A DNA stretch of 18,938 bases from CAZYYO01 sp964650965 (GCA_964650965.1 CAZYYO010000048.1:1-18938), one strand, 5' to 3'; numbered from the stretch's first letter, positions 5,798 to 14,620 are shown. Notes: generated from the sequence alone by a model not told the origin. A program made the numbers and translations.

Positions 5798-7936
5798 TTA
5801 TTTTGCCAACAACATCATAATCTCATTGCTTCGCGCAATAAACGCTGTCATAGCCTCTGGTGCCAGTGGCTGGTTGGACAGCATAGCCAGGTCATATAAC
5901 TGCTGGCAGAACGCAGGAACATGCTCACTGTCTTTGTTTTTGAAGATGTATTCTACCAGTGCATTGTTGGCATTTAATACCAGGGTTTCACCGCTGGCAG
6001 CACCAAACATTGCAGGATCCATGCCACCCATGTTGTACATCTTCATCATATCTGCCATACGTCTGCTCTCTTCGGATAAGGTAATCACAGAAGAGATATC
6101 CTTATTCTTGAACTTCTCAACCTTAACAGTCAGAGCATCCTTACCCAGAGCTTTGCGGAATACCTCTGTAAGAGTATCGGTAGTTTCCTTCAAATCCTCT
6201 TCACTGGATTCCTCTACAAGATTCTCTGTCAGGTCTGCATCAATACGCATGAACTTGTAATTTTCGTTTCTCTGCTCTAGCTGGGTAATGAAGGAGCTGT
6301 CAATGTTGTGATCTAAAATGACTGCATTCATACCCTGCTCACGGAACATATTAACGTACTGGCTCTGCTGCTGCATGTCGGTAACATAGAAGATGGTCTT
6401 TCTCTGATCTTCCGGCTCCTTATTCGCCTCATCATCGCCAGCTGCATTTCCGTCACTGTTCTCATCTGCCTGTTCAGCTTCTACTGGATTGCCCTCAGCA
6501 TCTACTACCTGGGCATCCTTAGCATCTGCATCCTGAGCCTCTTCCTTCTTCTCCTCTTCCTTCTTCAGCAATTCCGGGAGCGTTGTATACTTCATATCAA
6601 TATCCTTAAACAGGATATAGTCATTCATCTTATCACAGAACTTGGTATCCTTTAAGCAGCCAAATTTGATAAATGGACTGATATCATCCCAATATTTTTC
6701 ATAGGATTCCTTGTCTGTTTTGCACATGCCAGCCAGCTTATCTGCTACCTTCTTGGTGATGTAATCAGAAATCTTGGTAACGAAGCCATCGTTTTGCAGT
6801 GCACTTCGAGAAACATTTAATGGCAGGTCTGGGCAATCAATCACACCCTTTAACAGCATTAAGAACTCAGGAATAACTTCCTTAATATTATCTGCAATAA
6901 ATACCTGATTATTATACAGCTTAATGGTTCCTTCGATAGAATCATACTCGGTGTTAATCTTAGGGAAGTATAGGATACCCTTTAAGTTAAATGGATAATC
7001 CATGTTCAAATGGATCCAGAACAACGGCTCCTTGTAATCCATAAATACTTTGCGATAGAATTCAATATATTCTTCCTTGGTGCATTCGCTTGGATTCTTG
7101 GTCCATAATGGATTGGTATCATTTAAAGGAACGGGACGCTTCACAATTTTCAGCTGATCCTTGGCAGGAGATACTTCCACCATCTCCTTGGTTCCGTCTT
7201 CCTTCTCCTTCTCTTCCATCTTGGCATCTTCGTGAATTTCTTCGATTACAGTATCGGTATCACGCTTATCCGCCACATCGATGGTCTCATATTCTTCCTC
7301 AGCATTTGCCTTGGTAATATAGATTTCGGTTGGCATAAAGGAACAATATTTCTCGATAACCTCTCTTGCCTTATATTCATTGGCAAACTGCAGGCAATCC
7401 TCGTTTAAGAATAAGGTAATCTTGGTACCAACAGTATCCTTGTCTCCATCTCCCATCTCAAACTCTGTTCCGCCGTCACATTCCCAGTGAACTGCAGTAG
7501 CTCCCTCCTGATAGGACAGGGTATCAATATGTACCTCATCTGCTACCATAAATGCGGAATAGAATCCCAGACCAAAATGACCGATAATCTGATCATCGCT
7601 GGCCTTGTCCTTATATTTCTCAAGGAAATCGGTAGCTCCAGAGAAAGCAATCTGATTAATGTATTCGTCCACTTCCTCCGCTGTCATTCCAAGACCATTA
7701 TCAATAAAGGTCAGTGTCTTATCCTCCGGATTCACAATAACTTCCATCTTAGCTTTGTAATCATCAGGCAGGGTATACTCCCCCATCATATCTAATTTCT
7801 TCAACTTGGTGATGGCATCACATCCATTAGAAATCAGCTCTCGATAAAAGATATCGTGGTCTGAATATAGCCACTTCTTGATTACTGGAAATATGTTCTC
7901 ACTAGTAATTGAAAGACTTCCATGCTTGTTGCTCAT
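5798..7936 (-). CDS. htpG: HtpG, Hsp90-family molecular chaperone
   Basis: The cytosolic dimeric Hsp90 chaperone binds and hydrolyses ATP to remodel client proteins. The N-terminal GHKL ATPase shows YRELISNGCDA (E33, N37, D40), IDNGLGM (D79), and the lid motif GHFGLGFYSAFM at 119-130. A charged linker rich in E and K lies around 232-262. The middle domain carries LPLNVSRSALQ, with the ATP-contacting R377. The C-terminal dimerisation domain ends at residue 712. The protein is longer than the ~620-635 residues usual for bacterial HtpG. The excess lies mainly in an acidic, alanine-rich low-complexity insert at about 459-512, between the middle-domain segment ending TTLPELL and KTIFYVTD. The start ATG at 7936 has AAGGAG nine bases upstream. 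A promoter and CIRCE lie upstream, so HrcA control is expected. Confidence 0.98.
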   Translation of the reverse strand: MSNKHGSLSITSENIFPVIKKWLYSDHDIFYRELISNGCDAITKLKKLDMMGEYTLPDDYKAKMEVIVNPEDKTLTFIDNGLGMTAEEVDEYINQIAFSGATDFLEKYKDKASDDQIIGHFGLGFYSAFMVADEVHIDTLSYQEGATAVHWECDGGTEFEMGDGDKDTVGTKITLFLNEDCLQFANEYKAREVIEKYCSFMPTEIYITKANAEEEYETIDVADKRDTDTVIEEIHEDAKMEEKEKEDGTKEMVEVSPAKDQLKIVKRPVPLNDTNPLWTKNPSECTKEEYIEFYRKVFMDYKEPLFWIHLNMDYPFNLKGILYFPKINTEYDSIEGTIKLYNNQVFIADNIKEVIPEFLMLLKGVIDCPDLPLNVSRSALQNDGFVTKISDYITKKVADKLAGMCKTDKESYEKYWDDISPFIKFGCLKDTKFCDKMNDYILFKDIDMKYTTLPELLKKEEEKKEEAQDADAKDAQVVDAEGNPVEAEQADENSDGNAAGDDEANKEPEDQRKTIFYVTDMQQQSQYVNMFREQGMNAVILDHNIDSSFITQLEQRNENYKFMRIDADLTENLVEESSEEDLKETTDTLTEVFRKALGKDALTVKVEKFKNKDISSVITLSEESRRMADMMKMYNMGGMDPAMFGAASGETLVLNANNALVEYIFKNKDSEHVPAFCQQLYDLAMLSNQPLAPEAMTAFIARSNEIMMLLAK

Positions 7937-7993
7937 GTTAAAACACTCCTTTTAAATATTATTGTTATAAGAGATAAATCTTTGCATAAATGT

Positions 7994-8022
7994 ATAGTAA
8001 TACTACAAAAATGAAAAGTCAA
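7994..8022 (-). promoter_or_regulatory. Candidate sigma-A promoter of htpG
   Basis: On the minus strand, TTGACT (8022-8017) is followed by a 17-base spacer and TACTAT (7999-7994). It predicts a start near 7987 and a ~50-base leader before the AAGGAG site. A TATAAA just upstream of the CIRCE (plus 8060-8065) is an alternative -10 without a good -35. Confidence 0.5.
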
Positions 8023-8029
8023 TAAAAAA

Positions 8030-8056
8030 TTAGCACTCTTTTTTAATGAGTGCTAA
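8030..8056. promoter_or_regulatory. CIRCE operator (HrcA binding site)
   Basis: TTAGCACTC, nine bases, GAGTGCTAA: this is an exact match to the CIRCE consensus, a perfect 9-9-9 inverted repeat. It lies 93 bases upstream of htpG and seven bases beyond the best -35, in the gap after the lipoprotein gene. In many bacteria HrcA bound here represses groESL and dnaK until heat shock. The only downstream gene on the minus strand is htpG, so htpG is the likely target. Confidence 0.95.
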
Positions 8057-8066
8057 CAATTTTATA

Positions 8067-8103
8067 ACAAACCACTGGAAACCATTGATTTTACTGGGTT
8101 TGT
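8067..8103 (-). terminator. Weak hairpin after the lipoprotein gene
   Basis: On the minus strand ACAAACC (8103-8097) pairs with GGTTTGT (8073-8067) around a 23-base loop, followed by TATAAAATTG. The U-tract is poor. It may attenuate or end transcription from the upstream operon before the CIRCE, but this is uncertain. Confidence 0.3.
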
Positions 8104-8125
8104 CAAAATATTAAAATTTTATAAA

Positions 8126-9139
8126 TTAGAAGCTTACATAGCGGTCTAATACCTGAAAGAAGCTGTCCGTCTGGATTTCATCATCTGTATCTATATTGAT
8201 TTTATCCCACAGCTTGGTATTGAAATCTGAATAATACTTCTCCTCTAAATTGGTAGTAATATCGGTAATCACCTGTTCCTTACGCTGCTGAATAATGGTT
8301 GCCTTATTTTGCTCCGACAAAGCTTCATTATATTTATTAATACACTGGAAGAAATAATATCCATCCTTTGTGGTAATTTTAGGAGAATTATCCCCGTCAT
8401 CTAATTGGAATACCACATCATCTACTTCCTTGGGATATGTATTTCTTCCAAAGGAGGTCTTAATGGAAGGTGCTTCATTATAAGTACTGGCCAGTCGTTC
8501 AAAGGTGGAACTGTTTTGAAGCTTGGTGGCAATCTGATTTGCCAGATCCTCATCCGTTACCAGCAGAACATAGGCATCTATTACTCGTGCCTCGTCTTCA
8601 CTGACTTCCTCATCCACATCTCCCATTAGCTTAGAATACACCTTCTCTGCCAAGGCGTAGTTGGTATACATTTTCTCCACATCCTTCCTGGATGCTCCTG
8701 TAAAGGAACGCTCCCTGCGGGTCAAAGACTGGTAGTATTCCTCTGCAGCTGCCTTAACATTTTTCTCTTCCTCATCGCTAAGGGTGATTTCATGTTCATT
8801 GGCATACAAATCCAGTGTATATACCTTGGTAAGATGCTCAATTGCTGCATCCTTCAAGCTTGTCTCCATTTTATCTGTATTAAAATCTCCACTCCACAGG
8901 TTGGTGTCTCCAATCACTCCGTACAGGTTTTTGTAATTGCACAGATACATTTTTGCTTCCTTCTGATTGCAGGACAGCTTTCCGATTTTAAACACCTGAT
9001 GAAAGCCACTCCCTGAAGCAAAGAATATTTGAGTATTTCCAATCGAACAGCCACTTAGTAAGAAAGCCATGCATAGCAGCAGAGCAATCATTCCTGCATT
9101 TCTTCTTTTACTTCTGTTTTTTTTCACAAAATGGTTCAT
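8126..9139 (-). CDS. PrsA/SurA-like peptidyl-prolyl isomerase lipoprotein
   Basis: This is a 337-residue predicted lipoprotein. A basic N-terminus (KKNRSKRR) and a hydrophobic stretch at 16-28 lead to the lipobox LLSGC, with C31 as the lipidated residue. So it should be anchored on the outer face of the membrane. The mature part is largely helical and very charged. Residues ~187-270 (DAYVLLVTDEDLANQIATKL ... VFQLDDGDNSPKITTKDGYYFFQC) follow the layout of a parvulin rotamase domain, with the conserved end pattern of a strand after a DG turn. The usual SHIL start is replaced by AYVLL, so activity is doubtful. PrsA-type lipoproteins help exported proteins fold. It follows the FAD dehydrogenase by 27 bases, so co-transcription is likely. 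The Shine-Dalgarno site (AGGAAG) is rather far from the ATG. Confidence 0.75.
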   Translation of the reverse strand: MNHFVKKNRSKRRNAGMIALLLCMAFLLSGCSIGNTQIFFASGSGFHQVFKIGKLSCNQKEAKMYLCNYKNLYGVIGDTNLWSGDFNTDKMETSLKDAAIEHLTKVYTLDLYANEHEITLSDEEEKNVKAAAEEYYQSLTRRERSFTGASRKDVEKMYTNYALAEKVYSKLMGDVDEEVSEDEARVIDAYVLLVTDEDLANQIATKLQNSSTFERLASTYNEAPSIKTSFGRNTYPKEVDDVVFQLDDGDNSPKITTKDGYYFFQCINKYNEALSEQNKATIIQQRKEQVITDITTNLEEKYYSDFNTKLWDKINIDTDDEIQTDSFFQVLDRYVSF

Positions 9140-9166
9140 GTTCTTTATACTCTCTTCCTATTATTC

Positions 9167-10594
9167 TTATAGCTTCTTCATAATACTTCTGGCAACACTG
9201 ATACCGTTGGCAGAAGCCTGCTGCAGCCCACGGGTCACAGATGCCCCATCTCCCATGGCACTTAAATGCTTCAGACTGGTTTCAAAATCCTTATTCACAC
9301 TGACCTTGTTGGAATAGAATTTTACCTCCACACCATAAAGCAGTGTCTCATCACTGGCAATACCTGGTGTAACCTTATCTAATGCCTCTAGCATTTCCAC
9401 AATATCCACCATAATCCGGTGAGGGAATACCAGGGACAGGTCTCCGGGCACGGCATCCTTTAGTGTAGGAATCAGATTGTTTCGATACAACCGTTCCTCT
9501 GTGGTTCTTCTTCCCCGCTTGAAATCTCCGAAGGTCTGAACCATGATTCTTCCATCACACAGCATGTTAGACAGCTGGGCAATCTGCTTGCCGTATTCGA
9601 TAGGTGTCTTAAATGGCTTGGTAAAATTCTTGGATACCAGTAATGCGAAGTTGGTATTATTGGTCTTTCGCTCTTCTGATTTGTATGCGTGACCATTTAC
9701 CACTGCCAATCCGTTATCATAATATTCTGTTGCCACCTCTCCGGAAGGATTGGTGCAGAAGGTACGTACCTTATCGTCAAAGGTAGGCGTATGATATACC
9801 AGCTTGGCTTCATAGAGATTCTTATTTAAGAACTCCATTACCTCGTCCCGCACCTCTACACGTACGCCAATATCTACAGTACCTACACTGGTAACAATAC
9901 CATGCTTCTTGCAAATGTGTGCGAACCAGTCCGCACCCTCTCTTCCTACACCGGATACGATCTCTCTTCCACGAATAACCGTAGAGCCTACCAGAACCCC
10001 CTGAACCGCTTCCTGCTCTACCACCAGGTCGTCCACCATGGTATTAAATAGAATATCTACCCCATGATCTAACAAATCCTGCTGTAATCTGGCATAAATC
10101 TTATAGCCCTCTTCTGTTCCAAGATGCCGGATAGGGCACTCAATTAATTTCAGATTCGCATTGATTGCTTCCTTTCGAATCTGGCGAATTTCTTTTTCTT
10201 TGTCAACCCCATATACTTTCGTATCTGCACCGAATTTTAGATAGATATCATCTGACTCATGAATCAGCTTTACAGCCTCCTCATAGCCTAAGATTTCCGG
10301 CAGATTTCCTCCTACATCTGGAGAAAGGGATAATTTTCCATCTGAGAAAGCACCTGCACCTGCAAATCCGGTGGTAATAGAGCAAGGCTGACAGCTGACG
10401 CACTCCTTGGTTTTTCTCTTAGGACAGGCACGATGTTCAATAGGACGTCCCTTCTCAATCATGAGAATCCGCAAGTCTTCTCTATTATGACACAATTCAT
10501 AGGCACAGAAGATTCCTGAAGGACCTGCACCTATAATAATCACATCATATTCTGTTTTCTTAATTTCTGACAAATTTCCCCCTGTTATTTCCAA
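9167..10594 (-). CDS. COG2509-type FAD-dependent dehydrogenase (uncharacterised)
   Basis: This 475-residue soluble flavoprotein has the dinucleotide motif VIIIGAGPSG at 18-27 and the strand-end glutamate of LMIEKG at 44-49. It then has a cysteine cluster C57, C65, C68, C71 (CP ... CVSCQPC) just before TGFAGAGAFSDGKLS. The cluster plus GAGAFSDGK is a recognisable mark of the uncharacterised FAD-dependent dehydrogenases of COG2509. The C-terminal GDGASVTRGLQQAS is the second FAD-contacting segment. Its substrate is unknown; the CxxCxxC spacing could bind a metal, an Fe-S cluster or form disulfides. The start is TTG at 10594 with TGAGGT seven bases upstream. The ATG five bases further upstream is out of frame and closes after a few codons. 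It lies 30 bases after a small acidic protein gene in the same operon. Confidence 0.88.
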   Translation of the reverse strand: MEITGGNLSEIKKTEYDVIIIGAGPSGIFCAYELCHNREDLRILMIEKGRPIEHRACPKRKTKECVSCQPCSITTGFAGAGAFSDGKLSLSPDVGGNLPEILGYEEAVKLIHESDDIYLKFGADTKVYGVDKEKEIRQIRKEAINANLKLIECPIRHLGTEEGYKIYARLQQDLLDHGVDILFNTMVDDLVVEQEAVQGVLVGSTVIRGREIVSGVGREGADWFAHICKKHGIVTSVGTVDIGVRVEVRDEVMEFLNKNLYEAKLVYHTPTFDDKVRTFCTNPSGEVATEYYDNGLAVVNGHAYKSEERKTNNTNFALLVSKNFTKPFKTPIEYGKQIAQLSNMLCDGRIMVQTFGDFKRGRRTTEERLYRNNLIPTLKDAVPGDLSLVFPHRIMVDIVEMLEALDKVTPGIASDETLLYGVEVKFYSNKVSVNKDFETSLKHLSAMGDGASVTRGLQQASANGISVARSIMKKL

Positions 10595-10624
10595 TACATT
10601 TACCTCAAATTTTCTTAATATTAT

Positions 10625-10885
10625 TTACGCTTCTACAACCAGGTATCTGCCATTGCTTAATGGGAACACTTCCTGAGCATCTAAGATTTCATCCTCGCTC
10701 ATTCCCGCAATATCCATACCATCTGCCATGTAATCAATGACTTCCTGTTTGTTCTGACATACTACTGCCATACAATCGATTAAGAACTCCTCCGCATCCT
10801 CCGGGGTTTCTGCTACGATTTCTGGAAATAGCTGCAGCTGTTTCTCAAGAAATGTTCTAATACATTCATCATCATATTCATACAT
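10625..10885 (-). CDS. Small conserved-looking acidic protein of unknown function
   Basis: This protein is 86 residues, strongly acidic, helical in appearance, and without a signal or membrane segment. The start is the ATG at 10885, behind a perfect AAGGAGG eight bases upstream. A longer frame begins 13 codons earlier, but that ATG has no such site and would lie within the leader. The sequence runs MYEYDDECIRTFLEKQLQLF to a C-terminal LSNGRYLVVEA, with two cysteines around the centre. I do not recognise a named domain. It heads an operon with the FAD dehydrogenase and the PrsA-like lipoprotein and has its own promoter, so it is likely a real gene, possibly a regulatory or binding partner of the dehydrogenase; that link is a guess. 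Confidence 0.8.
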   Translation of the reverse strand: MYEYDDECIRTFLEKQLQLFPEIVAETPEDAEEFLIDCMAVVCQNKQEVIDYMADGMDIAGMSEDEILDAQEVFPLSNGRYLVVEA

Positions 10886-10917
10886 ATTAGATTCCTCCTT
10901 ATAAATTATTGACTGGT

Positions 10918-10946
10918 ACTGCATATCTCTATGGAAATATTGCAGT
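10918..10946 (-). other. Inverted repeat in the leader of the small acidic gene
   Basis: ACTGC-A-ATAT and ATAT-GCAGT (minus strand) pair over nine base pairs with one bulged A around a ten-base loop. It begins about two bases after the predicted transcription start and ends 32 bases before the ATG. No U-tract follows, so it is not a terminator; it could be a 5' stabilising hairpin or a protein target. Confidence 0.4.
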
Positions 10947-10954
10947 CCTGCTAC

Positions 10955-10983
10955 ATTATATTATAAATTATTTCAAAGCTCAA
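10955..10983 (-). promoter_or_regulatory. Promoter overlapping the addA stop, for the small-protein operon
   Basis: On the minus strand, TTGAGC (10983-10978) sits inside the last codons of addA. A 17-base spacer leads to a perfect TATAAT (10960-10955), giving a start near 10948 and a leader of about 60 bases. This gives the small acidic protein, dehydrogenase and lipoprotein genes their own promoter, in addition to any readthrough from addA. Confidence 0.6.
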
Positions 10984-13900
10984 TCGTTTCTTCTAATGCA
11001 AAGGAATAAATTATCTTTTCTTTCACCGGCTCATGGCAAATGCGTTCCAAAGATTCCCCATATAGCTGAAGCTGACGCTGATATCGCTTCACCAGCTCTT
11101 CCCTTGCAGATACCTTGTCGGTCTTATAATCCAGTACAACAATACCGTCCTCTTCCTGCCAGAATACATCAATAATTCCCTGTACCAGAATCATGTCCTG
11201 CAGCGACAGGGGCTTTTGCATATCTCCACGCTCCTCCGTGAAAAATGCTTCCGGAGCATCTCCAATAACAAATGCCCGCTCCAGAAACAGTTGTTCACGC
11301 TGTGCAGCCTTTGCCATACGATGAGCAGTTTCACTTTCCAGAAAATGCACCAGCTTCTTTACCAGCAGCAGCTGTTTTTGTTCCGCTGTAATCTTTCCTC
11401 CAGCCAGCATTTCCTTCAGCTGTCCGGTTACATCAAGCTGCAATGCCTCTCCTGTAAGGAAGGAGTCCTTGCCTGTAATAAGTCTGGTGAACTCATAGCA
11501 TTCCAGGAAGCGATGCACTGCTGTTCCTCTTAATGCTCCCTGATTTTCCTCCTTGCCATGGCGGATAAATTCCGGAACAATGGCATTTTCCTTCCTGGTG
11601 ACAAACATGGGTGCACTTTGTTCATCTGCATATGCCTTTTCCATAGCAAGATGTTTTATCTCAGATACTGAATATTTACTCTTATATTCCCCCTCCCCAG
11701 GATATGGATACTGATACTCCAGCCGCTGGCTGATGTTTTGGCAAATGTTCTCATCCGCCTGCTGCACAAGCTGCTTTAGAACCTCCTCTTTTCCCAGAAC
11801 ATGGGTTGCCTGGGTGATTTCCTGGTCTACCATAGCTTCCATTCCTACTATAGTAATACTATATTTGTCTGGATAAGATTTTATGGCAGGAATTACCCAG
11901 TCAAAATAAGTCCCTGCCGTGCTGCGTTTCGTGTAGCTTAGTGTTTTTCCCGCTGGCTGCATCTTTCTTATGGTATCTGCAGCCTTCTTCATGGTACCTG
12001 TAAGGATTAGCTTCTCCTTAGCACGGGTCAAGGCTACATACAACACTCTCAGCTCTTCTCCCAGACTCTCCTTGCCAACAGCATGCTGAACAATACGCTT
12101 ATACAATGTATTCGACTTGACTCGTCTTATTCCATCAATATAATCTAATGCAATCCCATACTCTGGGTGCAGCACCATCTTTCCCTGGCTGTCCTTCTTA
12201 TTGATTTGCTTTCCCATGCCACTGACAAATACCACAGGAAATTCCAGTCCCTTACTCTTATGAATACTCATAATACGAACTGCATCATCATTTTCACTGA
12301 CTAGCTCTGCACCGCCGAAATCTACTTCATATTTCTGAAGTCTGCCAATATAATTTACAAAATGAAACAGTCCCTGATAACTGGTGCTTTCATATGCAAT
12401 GGCCTGGTCTACCAGCTTCTCCAGATTGGCTTTTCTGTTGGCTCCTGAGGGCATAGCTGTTACATAGGTAAGAAATCCTGTACGTTTTAGAACAATCTCT
12501 ATCATTTCATGAATGGGGGTATCCATAGATAATTCCCGCATTTCCCCTAGAAAATCCATGAAATATCCCACCTTTTCTCCTAACTTCTGCTCACTGTTTT
12601 CCTGCTCCTGGACGAACTTTCCATACTGGAAAAATGCCTCTGCAAAGGTACTCTCCTGACTCACCATGCGAATGCGTGCCATATCATCATTGGTAAAATC
12701 AAACATTTTAGAATGCAGTACTGCTGCCAGCGGAATATCCTGATAGGGATTATCGATTACCTGCAGCATATTTAACACAGTGCGCACCTCCATGGTGTCG
12801 AAATAACCTGTGATACTTGTCATATGCGCCGGAATCCCATTCTCTGTCAGCACATCTACAAAGGCCTGCCCCATGGTTCCCGGGCTTCGAAGAAGAATAA
12901 CAATATCCGAATACCGCAGGGGACGAAGTATATGCTCTGCCTTATCTGTCACAGGAAGGTCCTGCATCAGCTGATGTATTTTATCCGCTACCAGCTTTGC
13001 CTCATAGGATGCAGCATCCTCTATGTACTGTTCCTCCAAAAGCTCACTGCTGCTGTCTCCCACCAGAATCTCCGGTATATATGAATCTCCTGCATCCGGG
13101 TAATCCTTTGCTCCCGTATATAATGCTGCAACATCATCATAGGCTACATTTCCCAAATCCTTTTGCATGGTCTTGTAGAAAATGTCATTGCAGAAATCCA
13201 GAACCTCATGACGGCTTCGGAAATTCATATGAAGGTCAATTCTCTGCTGTGGACCATCCGTAGTGGAAAACTGCTGATATTTACCCATGAAGATTTCCGG
13301 ACGAGCCAGACGAAATCGGTAAATACTCTGCTTTACATCCCCTACCATGAAGAAGTTGTGTCCTCCAAAGGGTTCCTTGGAGATACTTCGAAGCAGGGTC
13401 TCTTGAATGTAGTTACTATCCTGATATTCATCAATCATAATCTCTTGAAAATGCTGGGCGAATTCCAAAGCAGCCTCTGTACTGTTTCCGGTTTCTTCGT
13501 CTACAAGAATTTCCAATGCCAGATGCTCCAAATCGTTAAAATCCAATAGATTGTGCTGCCGCTTTTCCTGGGTTAATCGTTCCATATATAAGTCCGTCAG
13601 TTCCACCAGTTCACCAGCAAATGGTGCTATGGCTTTCAGCTTCTCATAGATTTCGGACAGTGTCTGGGCGAAATAATCTTCCTTTAATTTCTTCATTCGT
13701 CCTTTGATATCCTCCCGCTTTCCCTTTACCTCATCTAAAAGCTCAGGGTCACCGGTATATCCTCTACTATTACCAATGGTGGCATATTTCATATGTGCAA
13801 ACAGATCCTGAAGAATCTCATAATCCGTTTCTGACAGAAATTGATGATACATTTCTATATCTGCAGACAGGCTCTTACGATAACAGGCAGGACCATCCGG

Positions 13901-14620
13901 GCGATTGGTGATTTCCAATAACTGACTGGTTTCCTCCCGCATATCCTTAATATCTGTCAAAACCTCCTGAATCATTTCCTGCATCCATAAGGTATGGCGA
14001 AGCTCTTCTTCTGACTGGACCTGGTAGCCTTTTACCGCCTGCTGCAGCCATTTCCTGGGCCAGGGATAGCTGATTGCCACGTGATACAGCTGTTCTATCA
14101 TATCTACAATCTCCTGATCCCGGCTGCCCTTAGCATAAGTACTCACCAGATTAAGAAATGCTTCACGGCCTTGGGCATATTGCTCCTCTAACAGCGTATC
14201 TAACACCTTCTGTCGAAGCAGCTTCATTTCACCTTCATCCCCCAGTCGAAACTCCGGGTCCAAACCAATTTCCTGGAAATGATTCCGTATTACATACAAG
14301 CAAAAGCTGTGAATGGTAGTAATCTGTGCATTATGCACCAGAGTCAGCTGTCGCAGTAAATGTGGATTCTCAGGATTTTTCTCCTGTGCCTCTTCAATCG
14401 CTCCCCGGATTCTCTCCCTCATTTCTGCTGCTGCTGCATTTGTGAAGGTTACCACCAGCATCTGATCAATATCCACCGGATTGGTTTCATCACATACCTT
14501 TTGAATAATCCGCTCCACCAATACAGCGGTCTTACCGGAGCCGGCAGCTGCAGATACCAGAATATCCCGGTCTCTTAGTGTGATGACCTGTTGCTGTTCC
14601 TCGGTCCATGTATTACTCAT
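10973..14620 (-). CDS. addA: AddA, ATP-dependent helicase/nuclease subunit A
   Basis: AddA is the UvrD-like 3'-5' helicase and nuclease half of AddAB, which resects double-strand breaks for RecA loading. All superfamily 1 motifs are present: Walker A SAAAGSGKT at 23-31, TFTNAAAAEMRERI (Ia), Walker B IDEYQDSN with D397/E398, VGDVKQSIYRFR (III), NFRSR (IV), SIHKSKGLEFPVV (V) and YVALTRAKEKL (VI). The C-terminal nuclease has GIIDVF (D1151) and LDYKTD (D1164, K1166). Total length is 1215 residues from the ATG at 14620, as expected for the family. That ATG overlaps the addB stop by eight bases and has GGAAGG eight bases upstream. A GTG nine bases further up is possible but less well placed. The overlap implies translational coupling and equal dosage with AddB. 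Confidence 0.98.
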   Translation of the reverse strand: MSNTWTEEQQQVITLRDRDILVSAAAGSGKTAVLVERIIQKVCDETNPVDIDQMLVVTFTNAAAAEMRERIRGAIEEAQEKNPENPHLLRQLTLVHNAQITTIHSFCLYVIRNHFQEIGLDPEFRLGDEGEMKLLRQKVLDTLLEEQYAQGREAFLNLVSTYAKGSRDQEIVDMIEQLYHVAISYPWPRKWLQQAVKGYQVQSEEELRHTLWMQEMIQEVLTDIKDMREETSQLLEITNRPDGPACYRKSLSADIEMYHQFLSETDYEILQDLFAHMKYATIGNSRGYTGDPELLDEVKGKREDIKGRMKKLKEDYFAQTLSEIYEKLKAIAPFAGELVELTDLYMERLTQEKRQHNLLDFNDLEHLALEILVDEETGNSTEAALEFAQHFQEIMIDEYQDSNYIQETLLRSISKEPFGGHNFFMVGDVKQSIYRFRLARPEIFMGKYQQFSTTDGPQQRIDLHMNFRSRHEVLDFCNDIFYKTMQKDLGNVAYDDVAALYTGAKDYPDAGDSYIPEILVGDSSSELLEEQYIEDAASYEAKLVADKIHQLMQDLPVTDKAEHILRPLRYSDIVILLRSPGTMGQAFVDVLTENGIPAHMTSITGYFDTMEVRTVLNMLQVIDNPYQDIPLAAVLHSKMFDFTNDDMARIRMVSQESTFAEAFFQYGKFVQEQENSEQKLGEKVGYFMDFLGEMRELSMDTPIHEMIEIVLKRTGFLTYVTAMPSGANRKANLEKLVDQAIAYESTSYQGLFHFVNYIGRLQKYEVDFGGAELVSENDDAVRIMSIHKSKGLEFPVVFVSGMGKQINKKDSQGKMVLHPEYGIALDYIDGIRRVKSNTLYKRIVQHAVGKESLGEELRVLYVALTRAKEKLILTGTMKKAADTIRKMQPAGKTLSYTKRSTAGTYFDWVIPAIKSYPDKYSITIVGMEAMVDQEITQATHVLGKEEVLKQLVQQADENICQNISQRLEYQYPYPGEGEYKSKYSVSEIKHLAMEKAYADEQSAPMFVTRKENAIVPEFIRHGKEENQGALRGTAVHRFLECYEFTRLITGKDSFLTGEALQLDVTGQLKEMLAGGKITAEQKQLLLVKKLVHFLESETAHRMAKAAQREQLFLERAFVIGDAPEAFFTEERGDMQKPLSLQDMILVQGIIDVFWQEEDGIVVLDYKTDKVSAREELVKRYQRQLQLYGESLERICHEPVKEKIIYSFALEETIEL

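Noticed and set aside
5826..6260. 144-codon open frame on the + strand opposite htpG
   Set aside because: It is the antisense shadow of the certain htpG frame, with no plausible start signal or family.
10625..10924. Longer 99-codon start for the small acidic protein
   Set aside because: The upstream ATG lacks a ribosome binding site, whereas the ATG at 10885 has a perfect AAGGAGG at ideal distance.
13163..13549. 128-codon open frame on the + strand opposite addA
   Set aside because: Lies wholly within conserved addA coding sequence on the other strand; product resembles nothing known.
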